Origin: Paracamarosporium sp. OC-R06-R3 | Lineage: Eukaryota > Ascomycota > Dothideomycetes > Pleosporales > Didymosphaeriaceae | Length of the DNA stretch: 64,000 nucleotides | Reading direction: 5' to 3' | Assembly (NCBI GenBank): GCA_019828545.1 | Contig: JACVRA010000200.1 | Location: forward strand, 124,262-188,261 | Shown: positions 22,889-33,744 of the stretch, piece after piece | How positions within the stretch are numbered: position 1 is the first letter of the stretch | How the letters are laid out: each line of letters starts with the position of its first letter | The notes under the pieces: generated by a model | The model's database searches: none | The model's input: only the letters and a program-made list of their open reading frames with translations | What the model was told of the DNA's origin: nothing | Position numbers and translations under genes: made by a program

Positions 22889-24235
22889 ATGACGCGCCCA
22901 TATGAATTCATCAATGCCGAGCAGTTGCAACAAGATGCAGACCAATACTTGCTCTCCTATGGCACCTCGTATCATCCCGAACTAGTAACTTCAGCCGACG
23001 GCATCTATGTTGAGACACATACTGGCCATCGAATGATGGATTTTACCTCTGGTCAGATGTCGTGTCTTATCGGACACGGCAATCCCGAAGTAGTCAAAGT
23101 TATTCAGGAGCATGCGCAACACCTGGATCATCTCTTTAGTGGCATGATCAGTCCACCTGTAATCAATCTCGCGAAAAGATTGACCAGCGTTACACCTACA
23201 GGGCTCGACAAGGCTTTCTTTCTAAGCACAGGCGGAGAGAGCAATGAGGCAGCGATCCGGCTTGCGAAATTTTACACTGGCAAATTTGAGATAGTCGGTC
23301 TGGCAGCGTCGTGGCATGGAATGACCGGGGTATCACTCGGAGCACAATATCATGCAGGTCGTGCAGGTTACGGTCCTCTAATGCCTGGAAACCTCGTACT
23401 GCCTAGTCCAAATTCGTACCGCTCGATATTCAGGCATGCAGACGGTAGCTACGATTGGAGGACAGAGCTTGACTACGGATTCGACTTATTGGATAAGCAG
23501 TCCTGTGGCTCCCTTGCAGCTGTGATCCTTGAACCCATTCTTTCCAGCGGCGGCATGCTTGAACTGCCACCCGGATATCTGAAAGCCATGAAGGAACATT
23601 GTGCTAAAAGAGGGATGCTGCTCATTATTGACGAGGCACAGACAGGTCTGGGAAGAGCTGGAGATATGTTCGCATTTACTCATCATCTGGAAGATGAGGA
23701 TATAGTTCCGGATATCTTGACCCTGAGCAAAACCTTGGGAAATGGACTTCCTCTGAGCGCTGTGGTGACTTCAAATGAAATTGCACAGCACGCAAAAGAG
23801 AATGGGTTTCTATTTTATACAACGCATATCAACGACCCTCTTCCAGCTGCCGTAGGCGAAAAAGTACTCGATATTGTTATCAGGGACGATCTCGTCTCTC
23901 GATCACGGCGATTAGGCATCAAGCTACAGGAGGGGTTGAAGATGTTGCAATCACGGTACGGGTGTATTGGAGATGTTAGAGGCCGTGGACTAATGGCTGG
24001 GGTCGAGATCGTTGGAAACCGCCAGACTAAGGTCGGAGCTCCTGATGTTGGTAATGCAGTGGCCAAGAAGATGACAGAAATGGGCTTATGGGCTCAACTT
24101 GCCACTCTTGAGTCATTTGGGGGCGTGTTCCGCATTGCGCCCCCTCTTACCGTGACGGAGAAACAACTGGGCGAGGCTCTCGATATCATGGAAGAAGCCC
24201 TGAAAGCGACACCTGGGACTCAGCCTTTGTACTGA
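22889..24235 (+). CDS. Class III PLP aminotransferase, 2,2-dialkylglycine decarboxylase-like
   Basis: A single exon encodes 448 residues. Motifs run in the class III order: DFTSGQMSCLIGHGNPEV near residue 55, FLSTGGESNEAAIRLAK near 115, the PLP-Asp region LLIIDEAQTGLGRAG near 250, and the Schiff-base lysine in LSKTLGNGLPLSA near 280. The GQMSC...GHGNP stretch and the overall length resemble 2,2-dialkylglycine decarboxylase (decarboxylation plus transamination of alpha,alpha-dialkyl amino acids such as 2-aminoisobutyrate). Other omega-aminotransferases are possible. The ATG at 22889 (GACCATGACG) lies just before the first conserved helix. No intron and no targeting signal are evident. Confidence 0.85.
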   Translation: MTRPYEFINAEQLQQDADQYLLSYGTSYHPELVTSADGIYVETHTGHRMMDFTSGQMSCLIGHGNPEVVKVIQEHAQHLDHLFSGMISPPVINLAKRLTSVTPTGLDKAFFLSTGGESNEAAIRLAKFYTGKFEIVGLAASWHGMTGVSLGAQYHAGRAGYGPLMPGNLVLPSPNSYRSIFRHADGSYDWRTELDYGFDLLDKQSCGSLAAVILEPILSSGGMLELPPGYLKAMKEHCAKRGMLLIIDEAQTGLGRAGDMFAFTHHLEDEDIVPDILTLSKTLGNGLPLSAVVTSNEIAQHAKENGFLFYTTHINDPLPAAVGEKVLDIVIRDDLVSRSRRLGIKLQEGLKMLQSRYGCIGDVRGRGLMAGVEIVGNRQTKVGAPDVGNAVAKKMTEMGLWAQLATLESFGGVFRIAPPLTVTEKQLGEALDIMEEALKATPGTQPLY

Positions 24236-24871
24236 GTAGAGCAAGGGTTCCACAGTATTGGTTCACTCTTAATGAGGTCTATTCTATGATAAAATTGATA
24301 GATTCGCGTAATTATTAGCTTTGATATAGAATTTTCCCAAGGGCCAGTGTTTTTGCTAACTAGTACCATTTTCAGTCATAGCACTTACGATATATTCACT
24401 AGAGTTGGCTTAGCTGATTAAATCATGTCGAGATGATGGAGACCAATATTAGCATAACGGTACCTTCGATCAGGATTTCTCCTGCAGGTTCTTATTCCAG
24501 CCACGGAATTCTGAAAGGTAGCTAGAAATCATAACAGATTAAAATGACTCTCTTAGAAAAAGTATGTCTATATTACTGACTGAACGGTGTATGGAATATA
24601 GCGTTAGACTGTTTCATGAGCGCGAATCCAGTTCTATGTTTGAATTTCAGCCTACGTTTATGCAAGGTTAGTAGTCAAAAGAGCACGTTTTCTGTTGGCG
24701 TCGCACTAGGTTAAACAAGGTTCGACTCGACCGAAATTCATTGAGCGAGGTCGAGTTAACCCACAAAAGGTCACCATCCAGGCTACGGCCTACAATGCCA
24801 GTATACAGCCTTGGAGTTTCTGACTTAGTGACACAGTGCGCTTTGGGTCGAATATCCTTATACAGATTCCG
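24236..24871. other. AT-rich intergenic region
   Basis: No gene was found. It separates the aminotransferase from the truncated F-box-like paralogue. I looked here for the missing C-terminal third of that paralogue and did not recognise it. Confidence 0.5.
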
Positions 24872-26100
24872 TTAGGATGCATATGTGACAAGAATCAACG
24901 GTTGATCCCCTTCTCTCCCCGTTACAGGTGCGATTCCCACTTTCCAGACGTTTACATCTCGTCGGATGTGCATTTTTGGATTGGCTTGACAGAACGGGAT
25001 TAAGCCTTGGGCATGAGACGGGGGGTTAGCGATTGATACAGTGTCCTCGGATAAGACAATCTTCCTAACTTGCGTTAAAGTATTGTGCGGGAGAGAATCA
25101 AGAAAATGTATAGCTATCGAAGCCGCGGAAAGCAGTGGAAGCTCTTTGTATGGCCGATAGAGAGGATATGGTCGTGTTAGTAGGCCCAAGGCTTCTGACT
25201 CTTCCAAACTGGGGATAACCCATGGTTGTGGATGAGCCGCAGCTAGTGCCACAGGATCGAATCTCCAAGAACTGTCCGAACTCCACGGATGGGGTGTCTG
25301 TAACCTCTCGGAATGGTCTATGTCTGGATTCCACGATTCCACGGCACGTTCTGCTTCGTGGAGAAAGTCTGGATGGTTTGCTAGGATGTCAAGAGTGTAG
25401 CGAACAAAGTCTAGCCAAGCTGACCTGAGTTCTCCCCAAGAGAAGTGCCAAGGATATTTGAGTGGTCCGCTTTCAGTCTCGCATCGAATGTTCATACCCC
25501 TTTGCCAGACTTGCAACAGAGGCATGAATTGTGGGAACCGGTCAGCTAGCGTGAGCACGGTATCCTCGGTAAGAAGATGCGGTGCTATTTCATTGACGAG
25601 CATAGATTGTCGCTGAGCTATTTCATTCAGGGCAGTCTCGAAGACGAGGACACTGGGATTTTTCGAGATCGAATTAGCTAGGTTTGTGACGCGATTATAT
25701 GGTTTCCAAACCTCAATTTATCGTTGGCGGGTAATCTATAAAGGAAATAGTATGAATCTCGAAAGCTAGGCCTCTCATCTCGTGTGCAATTTCTCGACAG
25801 GTCAAAGCCAAAGCGAGATGGTTGGGATTTTTGATATAGTCAGATTCGTCCCAAATATCGCCGCAAAGTTTATTTGTTTCCATGTTGTGCACGTATCCGT
25901 AAGTCCAGAGATCTACCAACACAAATGAGTGTCCCTTGTATGGCGTAAAACAAAGATGTAAACCCGCTTACTGCAAGTTGCGGTCAGTTTTCACATTGCT
26001 CACAGACCGCAGACCAAACCTACCAGTATCTATAAATCATGTCGCGTAGCTCGCGCGGCAGTTCAAGGAATGGAAAGATATCTGATCCTCTCATCGCCAT
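24872..26100 (-). pseudogene. Truncated, frame-broken paralogue (B) of the F-box-like LPRELRD gene at 11.5 kb
   Basis: The three blocks match paralogue A in order. Block 1 is 26100-26024 (FLELPRELRDMIYRYW), block 2 is 25912-25712 (GYVHNMETNKL, ALTCREIAHEMRGLAF) and block 3 is 25652-24872 (VNEIAPHLL, SHAQGLIPFCQANP). Three defects are visible. Block 2 reaches an in-frame TGA (25715-25713) before the only plausible donor at 25711. The splice from 25712 to 25652 is out of phase. Block 3 stops at 24872, right after the GLIPFCQANP region, so the last third present in paralogue A is missing. A functional short form with unusual splicing cannot be excluded, but decay is the simpler reading. Confidence 0.7.
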
Positions 26101-26319
26101 GTCTGAGGTTGTACTGAGGTGGAAAGTTGTAAAGATGTAGCGCTATTTTAAATCTCGAATCTCAGAGGTGCTAAGGCCACTTGACACTCCCTGATCCATC
26201 TGAAGGAATAGATAGCACGGCCCATGATGACAAGGAGATTCTAATGAATATCAGTTGCCTACGGTAGATAAAATAAGGAGTAAGTTTATATCTTTAGCTT
26301 CTAAGGGGGTTAGGTAACG

Positions 26320-26343
26320 ACGACGACGACTACGACTACGACT
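26320..26343. repeat. Trinucleotide microsatellite (GAC/TAC)n
   Basis: The sequence reads as repeated CGA/CTA units (ACGACGACGACTACGACTAC...), about eight triplets, in non-coding DNA. Confidence 0.8.
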
Positions 26344-26637
26344 GAAGCATCATATCAGCGAATGCTTTCTCTAAGTGAGCAACTGTACATTGTCGCATAC
26401 CAAGGTCCTGCCCACCCATCTACAAGAAGGGCACCTATACAGAGTGCGAAAATGAAGCGGAGGTGGCAGCTTGTGAATCATTAGTCGTATGGTAGTCGTC
26501 ATAAGGCTAACACCTACCATGGAAAAGGAACCGCAGATCCGATCCTTTCCCGCAACCCGGGTTCAAGAATAAATCTTACTTTCAGCTTATCTTCTGCGAC
26601 CGACAGACCGGCATCCTCTTAATGCTACTCAAAATGC

Positions 26638-27480
26638 CTACCAAACTCTACCCATGATAACCTGGAATTCTTTGCTTGCCGAAGAGTCTGATCTGACGGT
26701 ATTGCGATACAACACCGTCTGCCAGGTTGTGCAAGCGCAAGCGCAAACTGATGGACGAGTAGTGTTGACACTAGTAGAAACTATTCCTACATCGACGCAA
26801 TTAGCTGTTTCGGAATGACTCACACAGTTTTGCTGGGAGGGGAATGGATGTACAGCGATGTCAGACTCTACAGGAAATTGGAGGATTAGCTGAGGAGCTT
26901 AGCGACATTAGCGATCGCGATGGGACGGGATAGCGCAACTGAAACGATATCAATGACTTACCCATGTCGCTCAGCAATAGAGCATCAGGCATCTGTCGCT
27001 GTCCCGCCAACTGCCGACGATGACCCCATCAGCCGTAGAGGAAGAATGCAAAGAACAGGATTTTGTGGAAGAGGTGATAGGAGAAGCTTTAGATATCAAT
27101 AACAACGATTACGGAGATTTCAATCCGCTTACACAAGCATCGCGTGGATGGGGGAAGTACTCAACACCTTTGCAGCCGTGTCCGCACTATATAGTTATTA
27201 AATATCTCTTCAGTTGAGAGTGGGTAGCGCGAACACACCAGTCTTGCTGAGCAGCGACAGCAGCAGAATTAGCAGTGAACGCAGAAACGGGTAATGCTGA
27301 TGCAGAGATCAAGCCAGTACTAGCCAGCATGTTATGATCAAGATCTGTGAAGTAATGACTTACCGACGACGTTGAGCGGGGCAGAAGGAGACTGTAAAGC
27401 ATTAGTTCTTTGAAACAGTCCGTAAATTGAATGACGCATTGGGAGGGTATAACACTCACAGAGCGAGTTATGTACAACGA
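26638..27480 (-). other. Possible small multi-intron gene or remnant (uncertain)
   Basis: Three near-identical splice-donor-like decamers occur on the minus strand: GTAAGTCATT at 27363-27354 and 26961-26952, and GTGAGTCATT at 26823-26814. Each is followed within 20-110 nt by YAG acceptors, some with CTAA-like branch points. Short open stretches between them include APLNVV, VSAFTANSAAVAAQQD and a Cys-bearing CACACTTWQ. I could not chain them into one unbroken reading frame. It may be a small secreted-protein gene, a pseudogene or coincidence. Confidence 0.25.
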
Positions 27481-28099
27481 TCCTGTGTATATGCTTGAAT
27501 GTCGATATCAGGCGTGCGCTGCTGTAGGCCTCGATGTTAGCAAGAGCTAAACGTCACAGTTAAAGTTGGCAACGCATTTCATGATTGTCGGGCGGCTGTG
27601 CGATTTACTTCGAGATCTGATATCATGGGGGCGGATGATCAGGAGACATCAGTATCAAAAAAAAAAGGGAAGCGATGGCCGGGAAGGCACACGTACTGTA
27701 GCTGGCATCTCGTTTTATCTCACAGCCCACGAAGAAAACCGTCCGAAAAACCGAACATCATCTCCCGCAAGTGAAAGACGCCACAGAATAAAACCCTCAG
27801 CATGGAAAGCACTGCAACACAGTTACTTGGCTGCGGAACCAAGGCCTAATCCAGGTCCTGGATTTCTCACGTGCCTGTCGAAGATGGGCGTCAACATAGG
27901 GAAAACGTACTAGCCGAGTTTGAATGGCAATTGCCCCTAGAAGTGAGCTACTATCTATTGCGTCAAGTTAAGTAATGAAGTTTCCCCCAAGTGATTAGAG
28001 TGTACGGAGAAGTTTCATTTTACAACTGTTGTCACACGAGCTTGGAGATTTGTGGGGTTATCAGATACAGGCGCTCGGTACCGGCAGCGCGCACCCTCC

Positions 28100-28200
28100 G
28101 TCCGCCCGGCGGGTGGGCTGAGGCACCGTTTGTCGCCTTTGCGGTCGCAAAATTCGCAGTTTCTCTCGTCCAACGGTCAGACTCTGCCAGCCGGGCGGAC
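28100..28200. repeat. Inverted repeat, 11-bp arms (GTCCGCCCGGC / GCCGGGCGGAC)
   Basis: The arms lie at 28100-28110 and 28190-28200 and are exact reverse complements, about 80 nt apart, inside a GC-rich island. They could form a hairpin or mark a small non-autonomous element; no target-site duplication was established. Confidence 0.6.
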
Positions 28201-29900
28201 AGTACGGACGGACGACTACCCCCGCTCTGCCCCGCTAGTCATAGCTGAGGCCACCCCACTAGCAGGGGCTATGGCGCCTACCCGCTTTCGCTTCACGAAA
28301 ACGGCAACAATTCTCAATGGCACTGTGAGAGTGTCTCACTGGTGAGCCTACTATCCACGATGAGACACCTGGTGTACATACTAACGGTGCGCCCTAACAT
28401 GTGGCAACTAAAACCCCAGCAAGTCAAAATGGTGGAACGGGCCGTGGCTGCCCCACTCTAGCTGGTAACATCCGCAAGGGCACACAGCAACGTACCAGTG
28501 GCTCTTTCCCCACCCGACCCTCAGCATTGACTAGTACCTGCATCCACGCCCTCTCAGCAAGCTCGGGAGTGTAGCAGAATCGGCGTAGCAAAACATCACT
28601 GGGAGGCTTAATGATCCTATGGGGTTGTTTTCGGCTCGCGCAGCTTCGGCGCAGCGTGGTTAAAGTCTGTACAGTATGCTGCGGAACGACGCTGTGCTAA
28701 CCGGCGTAAGAAACCTCTGTAGACGCGCCATACACCCTAACTTGCAAGGAGGCTGTAGGACCCAATTCTGCCCGCCCAGATCAAAGATTTTTCATACAAT
28801 TCACTACTAAAAAGACTTCCGTTTTGATGGGGAAGCAACGCGTATTTCAGCCCAATCTAGTTCTGCGCACGGAACAGGCCTCATAGCCGTTGAAAATGTT
28901 GAAAGAATGGCGGAAGAACGGTCGCCTACAAGAATAAAATCTAAAGTACTGAGATTGGATTACCCTACGATATCTGCACAAGAGATGTCGGGAGGCGAAC
29001 GTTGTAGCGGGCACAAGTTGGGCATTGAAAACTAGGCCAACACAGATCATGCTACTCTGGAAAGATAACGAGTGTGACTTTAGAAACATTCTTCCTGAAC
29101 CTGGAGCTGCTGCTCGTCATCTAGCGGTCAACAACGGTGGAATATTCGAGTAATATGCAAACACCTGGACGACGGCGGAGTCTGGCCTCCATAATGCCAC
29201 TTGCAGTGAAAACCCGCCGAGTCATCGAAGTGTCGCTGGGAACGAATCGAATAGTCGATGTTACGTAACTCCAAGACTTGGAAGACGCCGTACACACAAA
29301 GGAACAATGAGGAGCGAAAGAGCTCGCAGCCATCGGTATACTCGGAAAGAGCGCGGTCGATAGTAGAGAGCTTCGCTGATATTCGTGATCAGGGGTTCAT
29401 TTTCCAAATCTCAAAGTAGCTAGGTTTGAGCGTTGGAACTTGGTAGGCATTGGAAGAATACTGGAGTAGTACAAGAAACCATAAAACCAGCTTCGGGTAG
29501 TTTTTTTATGACTGTTAATTAAAACTCGTTTAACGTTTCCATTGACTAAGTCCCTTGGATTCTCGTGATATTGGGGTAGCAGAATAATGCTCTTGCATAG
29601 TAACACTCCGTTGTTGGCTACGATTAGAGTTATACCAACTCTTCCGACTATAATACAGTTGCCTCGGCTTACAATACCGCCTATCTCTGAGTTATATTAT
29701 CACAAATGCCGCTTGTACGCAAGATCTATATTATAGCTTGGTCTCGCTACGACGCCGAAGTTTATACACCTCAAAGTCAAAAGCGGACTTTGTATTATGA
29801 GTAAAACTAGCCATTGGGCTTGCATATTATAACTATAGTCCAATAGTTGAGGACATGGCGCGTCTCACCTAAACGTTCGAACGGGACAGTTCAAGTCAAA

Positions 29901-30770
29901 CTATAGGAAGAAGTGAAGAAAGACAACGACCATCACCCCAATAAGATATGCCCCAACCCGATTTGCGTTTCCGGGAAACTCTGGCGTACCTGTCGCCGAA
30001 GGCATGGTCACGTTGCCAGTAGTCGTCCCGTTGCCCGACGTTCCGTTCGCTCCACCCGACATCTCAAAGTTCGCACACGTCAGCCTCGTGGTATTCCCTG
30101 TATGAATCACAAATCCCAATCCTCCAATGAACGCTTCGCTGTTAGGGTCCGTACTGAGATACGGATCCACGAAGCTGGTCGTGAAAGTTCCCTGAGCCAT
30201 GATTTTTCCACCATGTTTTCCTGCCAAATCGCCGACCTGGCATGTTTCCGGTGCAGACGCGTCGCACATATACAGTTCACCGCGATTTGTCGTATCGAGG
30301 TGGCCCATCGTAGCTGTGCAGTTCCCATCATCAGGGACGGGTAGGGCGTGAATATGGTATGGGAAAGGTCCGTACTGTGCTTGGTCGGGGAGGCCAGTCA
30401 GGTTGATGGTAAACTGAACTCCGGAATCTGTTCCTACGGCCATGACCGAGCCACGAATCACGGTACCTACGTAAGGATCGAACATGGTGTCTGGTAGGTC
30501 AACTCGGTAAGTCGCGGCGGGCAGGTTCGATTGGGCAGTTGCGGTGCCGGCTAGACCGGTAAAGCCGGGGTTTACAGGACCGGGATTGATAATTGCGCCT
30601 TCGAGGGTATCAACGCCGGCAAAGGGTGTGCCGGTCGGGAGGACAGGAAGGACTCCTGATTTGGTGGTACTGAGCACCTCGGGAGGTGGAGGAGGGCCCT
30701 GTGCCCGCGAGGCTGACTGGCCATAGGCAAGAGCAAGGAGGCTTGAAGCTGCGAGAAGGGAGTGATGCAT
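29901..30770 (-). CDS. Cell-surface Cu/Zn-SOD-like protein (SOD5-type, probably Cu-only), GPI-anchored
   Basis: A single exon encodes 289 residues. The signal peptide (MHHSLLAASSLLALAYG) is followed by a Pro-rich segment. The SOD-like domain spans about residues 75-235: PFPYHIHALP gives the two copper His of the HxH motif, MGHLD the bridging-type His, AGKHGGKI a further His, and FVIHTGNTTRL the last copper His. Cys residues in DGNCTATMGH and LTCANFEM could form the structural disulfide. A Gly/Thr/Asn-rich stalk and a C-terminal hydrophobic helix (YLIGVMVVVFLHFFL) fit a GPI signal. Fungal relatives detoxify extracellular superoxide at the wall. Whether zinc is bound cannot be settled here. Confidence 0.87.
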   Translation of the reverse strand: MHHSLLAASSLLALAYGQSASRAQGPPPPPEVLSTTKSGVLPVLPTGTPFAGVDTLEGAIINPGPVNPGFTGLAGTATAQSNLPAATYRVDLPDTMFDPYVGTVIRGSVMAVGTDSGVQFTINLTGLPDQAQYGPFPYHIHALPVPDDGNCTATMGHLDTTNRGELYMCDASAPETCQVGDLAGKHGGKIMAQGTFTTSFVDPYLSTDPNSEAFIGGLGFVIHTGNTTRLTCANFEMSGGANGTSGNGTTTGNVTMPSATGTPEFPGNANRVGAYLIGVMVVVFLHFFL

Positions 30771-31421
30771 CTTGTGCTGGACTTGATGTTTTAGATTTGA
30801 CTTATGCGATTGAAATCCATGCAGTGACTGTGTGCTTTGATTTATATACAGCTCAATCCAAATACAATTTGTAGATTACTGCCGTTGGTGACATCACCAT
30901 TCCGGTTGCTCCTAGCTCTTGACATATCCTGGTAGTCCTTTCTGTGATCTGACAGAGAGAGCCTAACTACATTCGATATTAATCTCGCATTCGCGCTGTC
31001 ACGTCGGAAGTGAGCTGTGAGCGCCACGTTATATCTATTAGCTTGCCTGGGGTAAAGGCGGGGAGCCAATGAATGTTACTACTAGCATTAGACATCCCAC
31101 ACCATCGAGTCCGGTGCCTGACATGGCGTCTACTAGCAATAAGAAGGATTGGAGATGCAAGTGTGGCGCGTCGCCAAGCTTACTTCACCACTTGATGAAA
31201 GAGGCTTAGTGCGAAACCTTTTCAGGAATAACGCAGGAGGTGAGAATGCGCTTGTGATGAATAATAGTCGCAAAATCATCATAGATTCAATATTGAATGA
31301 GGTCCAATAGACAGTTCGAAATCAGTGTTGCTAGGACTAACCATGACAGACGTTCCTTCGCTAATCCATGTACAGTAAGTACTTTTCACAGTAAAGTCAT
31401 AGCCGTGTTTGTGCCTTGGTT
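30771..31421. other. Intergenic region
   Basis: Promoter side of the SOD-like gene and 3' flank of the gene at 31422-32732. No coding sequence is supported. Confidence 0.5.
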
Positions 31422-32732
31422 TCAATTTCCACTCGATGATGCTACTGAAGAGCAAGATTGAACACCGCAATATTCATCCACAAAACTCCACTCGCCATCA
31501 CTATCCATTTCCTCGCCACTTGAATAACATCTCGTATCTCGATCATTATTCACCAATTCCTCAACCCTGAGCAGGCTCCTACTCTCAGCTCCCACCCACT
31601 CGAGCAGGCTACACTGGTGCAGCTCATCTGGTGCTATCTCATCCCCAAATTCCGCGCAGTAACATCCATAATACATACTTCCGTTTCCGCTGTTGCAGCA
31701 CGAGCACGGAATTGCGCACCCATCGCACTCGTCGTAGCCAATCTGCCAACAGCCGGATGCGTTTCTGTGCCATTTCCATGTATATTCATCAAACCAGTGA
31801 AAGCCGTATAGTCTTCGAAACTGCGAGACCTTCGGATTGAAACGCGCCTGGTTTTGCATCCATTGCGTTGGAGTAAGCGCAGCGCGCAAAAGCGCATGAC
31901 CGTACGCATCATACCTATTAGTTGGAAGTGTGGTTGTGTATGGAGAACCGCAGTAAACTTTGTAGTCGAAACTAGCTGCCCCCATGGTGGCTCGAAGACG
32001 ATGTGTTTCAAAGGCTACCTGAGGCATGTTCGGTGCTTGCGATTTTCGCATTCTGGATTCCTTTACGGCTCGCATCTCGGCGATGCGGCGCTGAGCCCAT
32101 GCTGAAAACAACTCTCCCGTTTCCGTGTAAGGTTCAAGACTCTCAAAAACATCTGCGTTCTTGTGGAGTTTCTCGTAGCGGATCACATCATCCGACATGT
32201 CTTCGATGTGCTCGTCAAACTCCTCTTTGAGATCTATTTCCCACACAACAAATTCTATACGCTTTGGTTTTCCTGGGGACCATACTGGTTCTCGTCGTTG
32301 GTTCTCGTGAACCTCAAATTTCAAAGTATCGCGTTTCCTTCTCTTATTCTCTCTGCGCCGCTCTCCATGTTCCCATTTCCTGCCTCCAATACTCCGTGTG
32401 CGGGGCCCAGCATCAGTCCATTTGCGAGAACGCTTGCGTGCGTAGGACGCCGATCGCATATCGCGGAAGGGGTGCATGGTGGTGCGTCCCGCGACGTTCA
32501 TGGATGATTCAGCGATGAAGTCGGCTGCAAAAAGCCCCTCTGCTTGTTGGATTGCAACGATATCTGAATCGGAAAGCCTTGGACAGCAGGGGCAGCTGGA
32601 CCAGCCGTCGTCCCAATCTGAGTACACAGAGTTCGGCATATCGTTGCCTTCAAAAGAAGTCCATGAATAAGCTCCCCTTTGTTCATTTACGAGGGTCCAC
32701 GGAGACGGCTCCGAAACATTTATTAAACCCAT
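31422..32732 (-). CDS. Hypothetical protein, basic middle region and Cys-rich C-terminal region
   Basis: An uninterrupted frame of 436 codons has coding-like composition, and I recognise no family. The N-terminus contains a CPCC motif (SSCPCCPRLSDSDI). A strongly basic stretch near residues 125-135 (RRRENKRRKR) could be a nuclear localisation signal. Acidic, Glu/Asp-rich segments follow. Around residues 340-375 there is a cysteine-rich patch (YDECDGCAIPCSCCNSG, GCYCAEF) that could bind metal. The C-terminus is acidic and Ser-rich. There is no signal peptide or membrane segment. It may be a lineage-restricted protein; a spurious frame is unlikely given the length and amino-acid balance. Confidence 0.6.
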   Translation of the reverse strand: MGLINVSEPSPWTLVNEQRGAYSWTSFEGNDMPNSVYSDWDDGWSSCPCCPRLSDSDIVAIQQAEGLFAADFIAESSMNVAGRTTMHPFRDMRSASYARKRSRKWTDAGPRTRSIGGRKWEHGERRRENKRRKRDTLKFEVHENQRREPVWSPGKPKRIEFVVWEIDLKEEFDEHIEDMSDDVIRYEKLHKNADVFESLEPYTETGELFSAWAQRRIAEMRAVKESRMRKSQAPNMPQVAFETHRLRATMGAASFDYKVYCGSPYTTTLPTNRYDAYGHALLRAALTPTQWMQNQARFNPKVSQFRRLYGFHWFDEYTWKWHRNASGCWQIGYDECDGCAIPCSCCNSGNGSMYYGCYCAEFGDEIAPDELHQCSLLEWVGAESRSLLRVEELVNNDRDTRCYSSGEEMDSDGEWSFVDEYCGVQSCSSVASSSGN

Positions 32733-33744
32733 TGATGTTTCTCAGGGTCTGGTGATATTCAGTGAGGCGAACCCCAAAGGCTAAAGAAGCAAGTACGCTC
32801 AATGAAGAGGACTATCTGATAAGAAGAAGCGGGCGGGTTTCTAATATATGCATAGGTAAAGGGCGGTAGACCAATGTCGATTATGGACTTAGAGTTTTGT
32901 TTCCACAGTGTTGCGCCCTATCGGTAGTGGTCAGAAGAGGGCTGAGGCTAAGCTAAAGGGCGCAGCGCTGTGGCGCAGGCAGCACCTGAGCTTGATCCAT
33001 CTATAGCAATGGCGCAGGTAAGTGCCAGGACTCCATAATGGAAGGAATGTGGTGGCGCAATAGCATGAGAGCGTGAAAGGCAGCCGTACGCAGGCGCTCA
33101 ATGTTTCTACGTCTGTAGGGTAGACAGAAATAGTTAGCGTCGCCCTAAGCCCAAAGGAGGCGTCACTTATCACACTGCACAATCGCACCGGCGGTGCGGA
33201 GCCAAATGTTACCTTCTTACGACCAGGAATGATTACGTACATACAATGTACGGTTGTACTATCAGTTGCAGTCGGTTTACTTGACATGTCTCTTGAAGCT
33301 CAAAAGTGGTGAGCAGCGGAGAAGCAGAACGTCATCCACAACGCTCAAAGATGTATGCTTTTATCACTGTAACCAGACGATTGCTCATACTCACATCTAA
33401 ATCAAGGTAGAAAATCGTGTTTGCGATTGCTCTTTGATTCCTACAACGTTCCTACGAAGTACCCCAATGTTGCTATGTTGTACAAGGCTAGTGCCTCTCA
33501 AAACGTGCGGCGTGCATGCTATGAAAATCGAGCCATTATTGCTATAATTCGCATCGCGTTTCAATTCCGGGTTCGCATCTCGTACAAGTTGTAGATGTTA
33601 AGATGTTCTCGAACAACACATATCGCCTGCGCCGTTTTTCCGACAAGGGATAGCTCTTTGACGAAGGCAGACAGCCCACGTTTCTAACCGAGCGTTGAAA
33701 TGCGTGGCATCAGTCTCAGGAAAAGACATGTTCTCTGGTGTGAC
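32733..33744. other. Intergenic region, no supported gene
   Basis: GC-richer around 32930-33200, where short motifs like TGGCGCA recur several times. No open frame with motifs was found. Confidence 0.5.

Larger units (their letters stand above)
26101..29900. other. 3.8-kb gene desert with simple repeats, GC-rich island and AT-rich segments
   Basis: No gene is supported. It contains a GAC/TAC trinucleotide run at about 26320-26343, a cluster of splice-like signals on the minus strand (26.6-27.5 kb), a GC-rich island at about 28070-28290 with an 11-bp inverted repeat, and AT/TA-rich sequence at 29600-29850. Short open frames on both strands have no family motifs. This looks like decayed or recently shuffled sequence. 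Confidence 0.55.

Noticed and set aside
26550..26575. GGGTTCAAGAATAAATC, tRNA T-loop-like
   Set aside because: Lacks the CC end of a B box and any cloverleaf partner.
28052..28345. 97-codon Arg/Pro-rich frame in the GC-rich island
   Set aside because: The overlapping frame 27991-28248 is equally open; no transposase, reverse transcriptase or other motif is present.
33560..33590. GGTTCGCATC resembling a tRNA B box
   Set aside because: No A box at the right distance and no acceptor stem pairing could be found.
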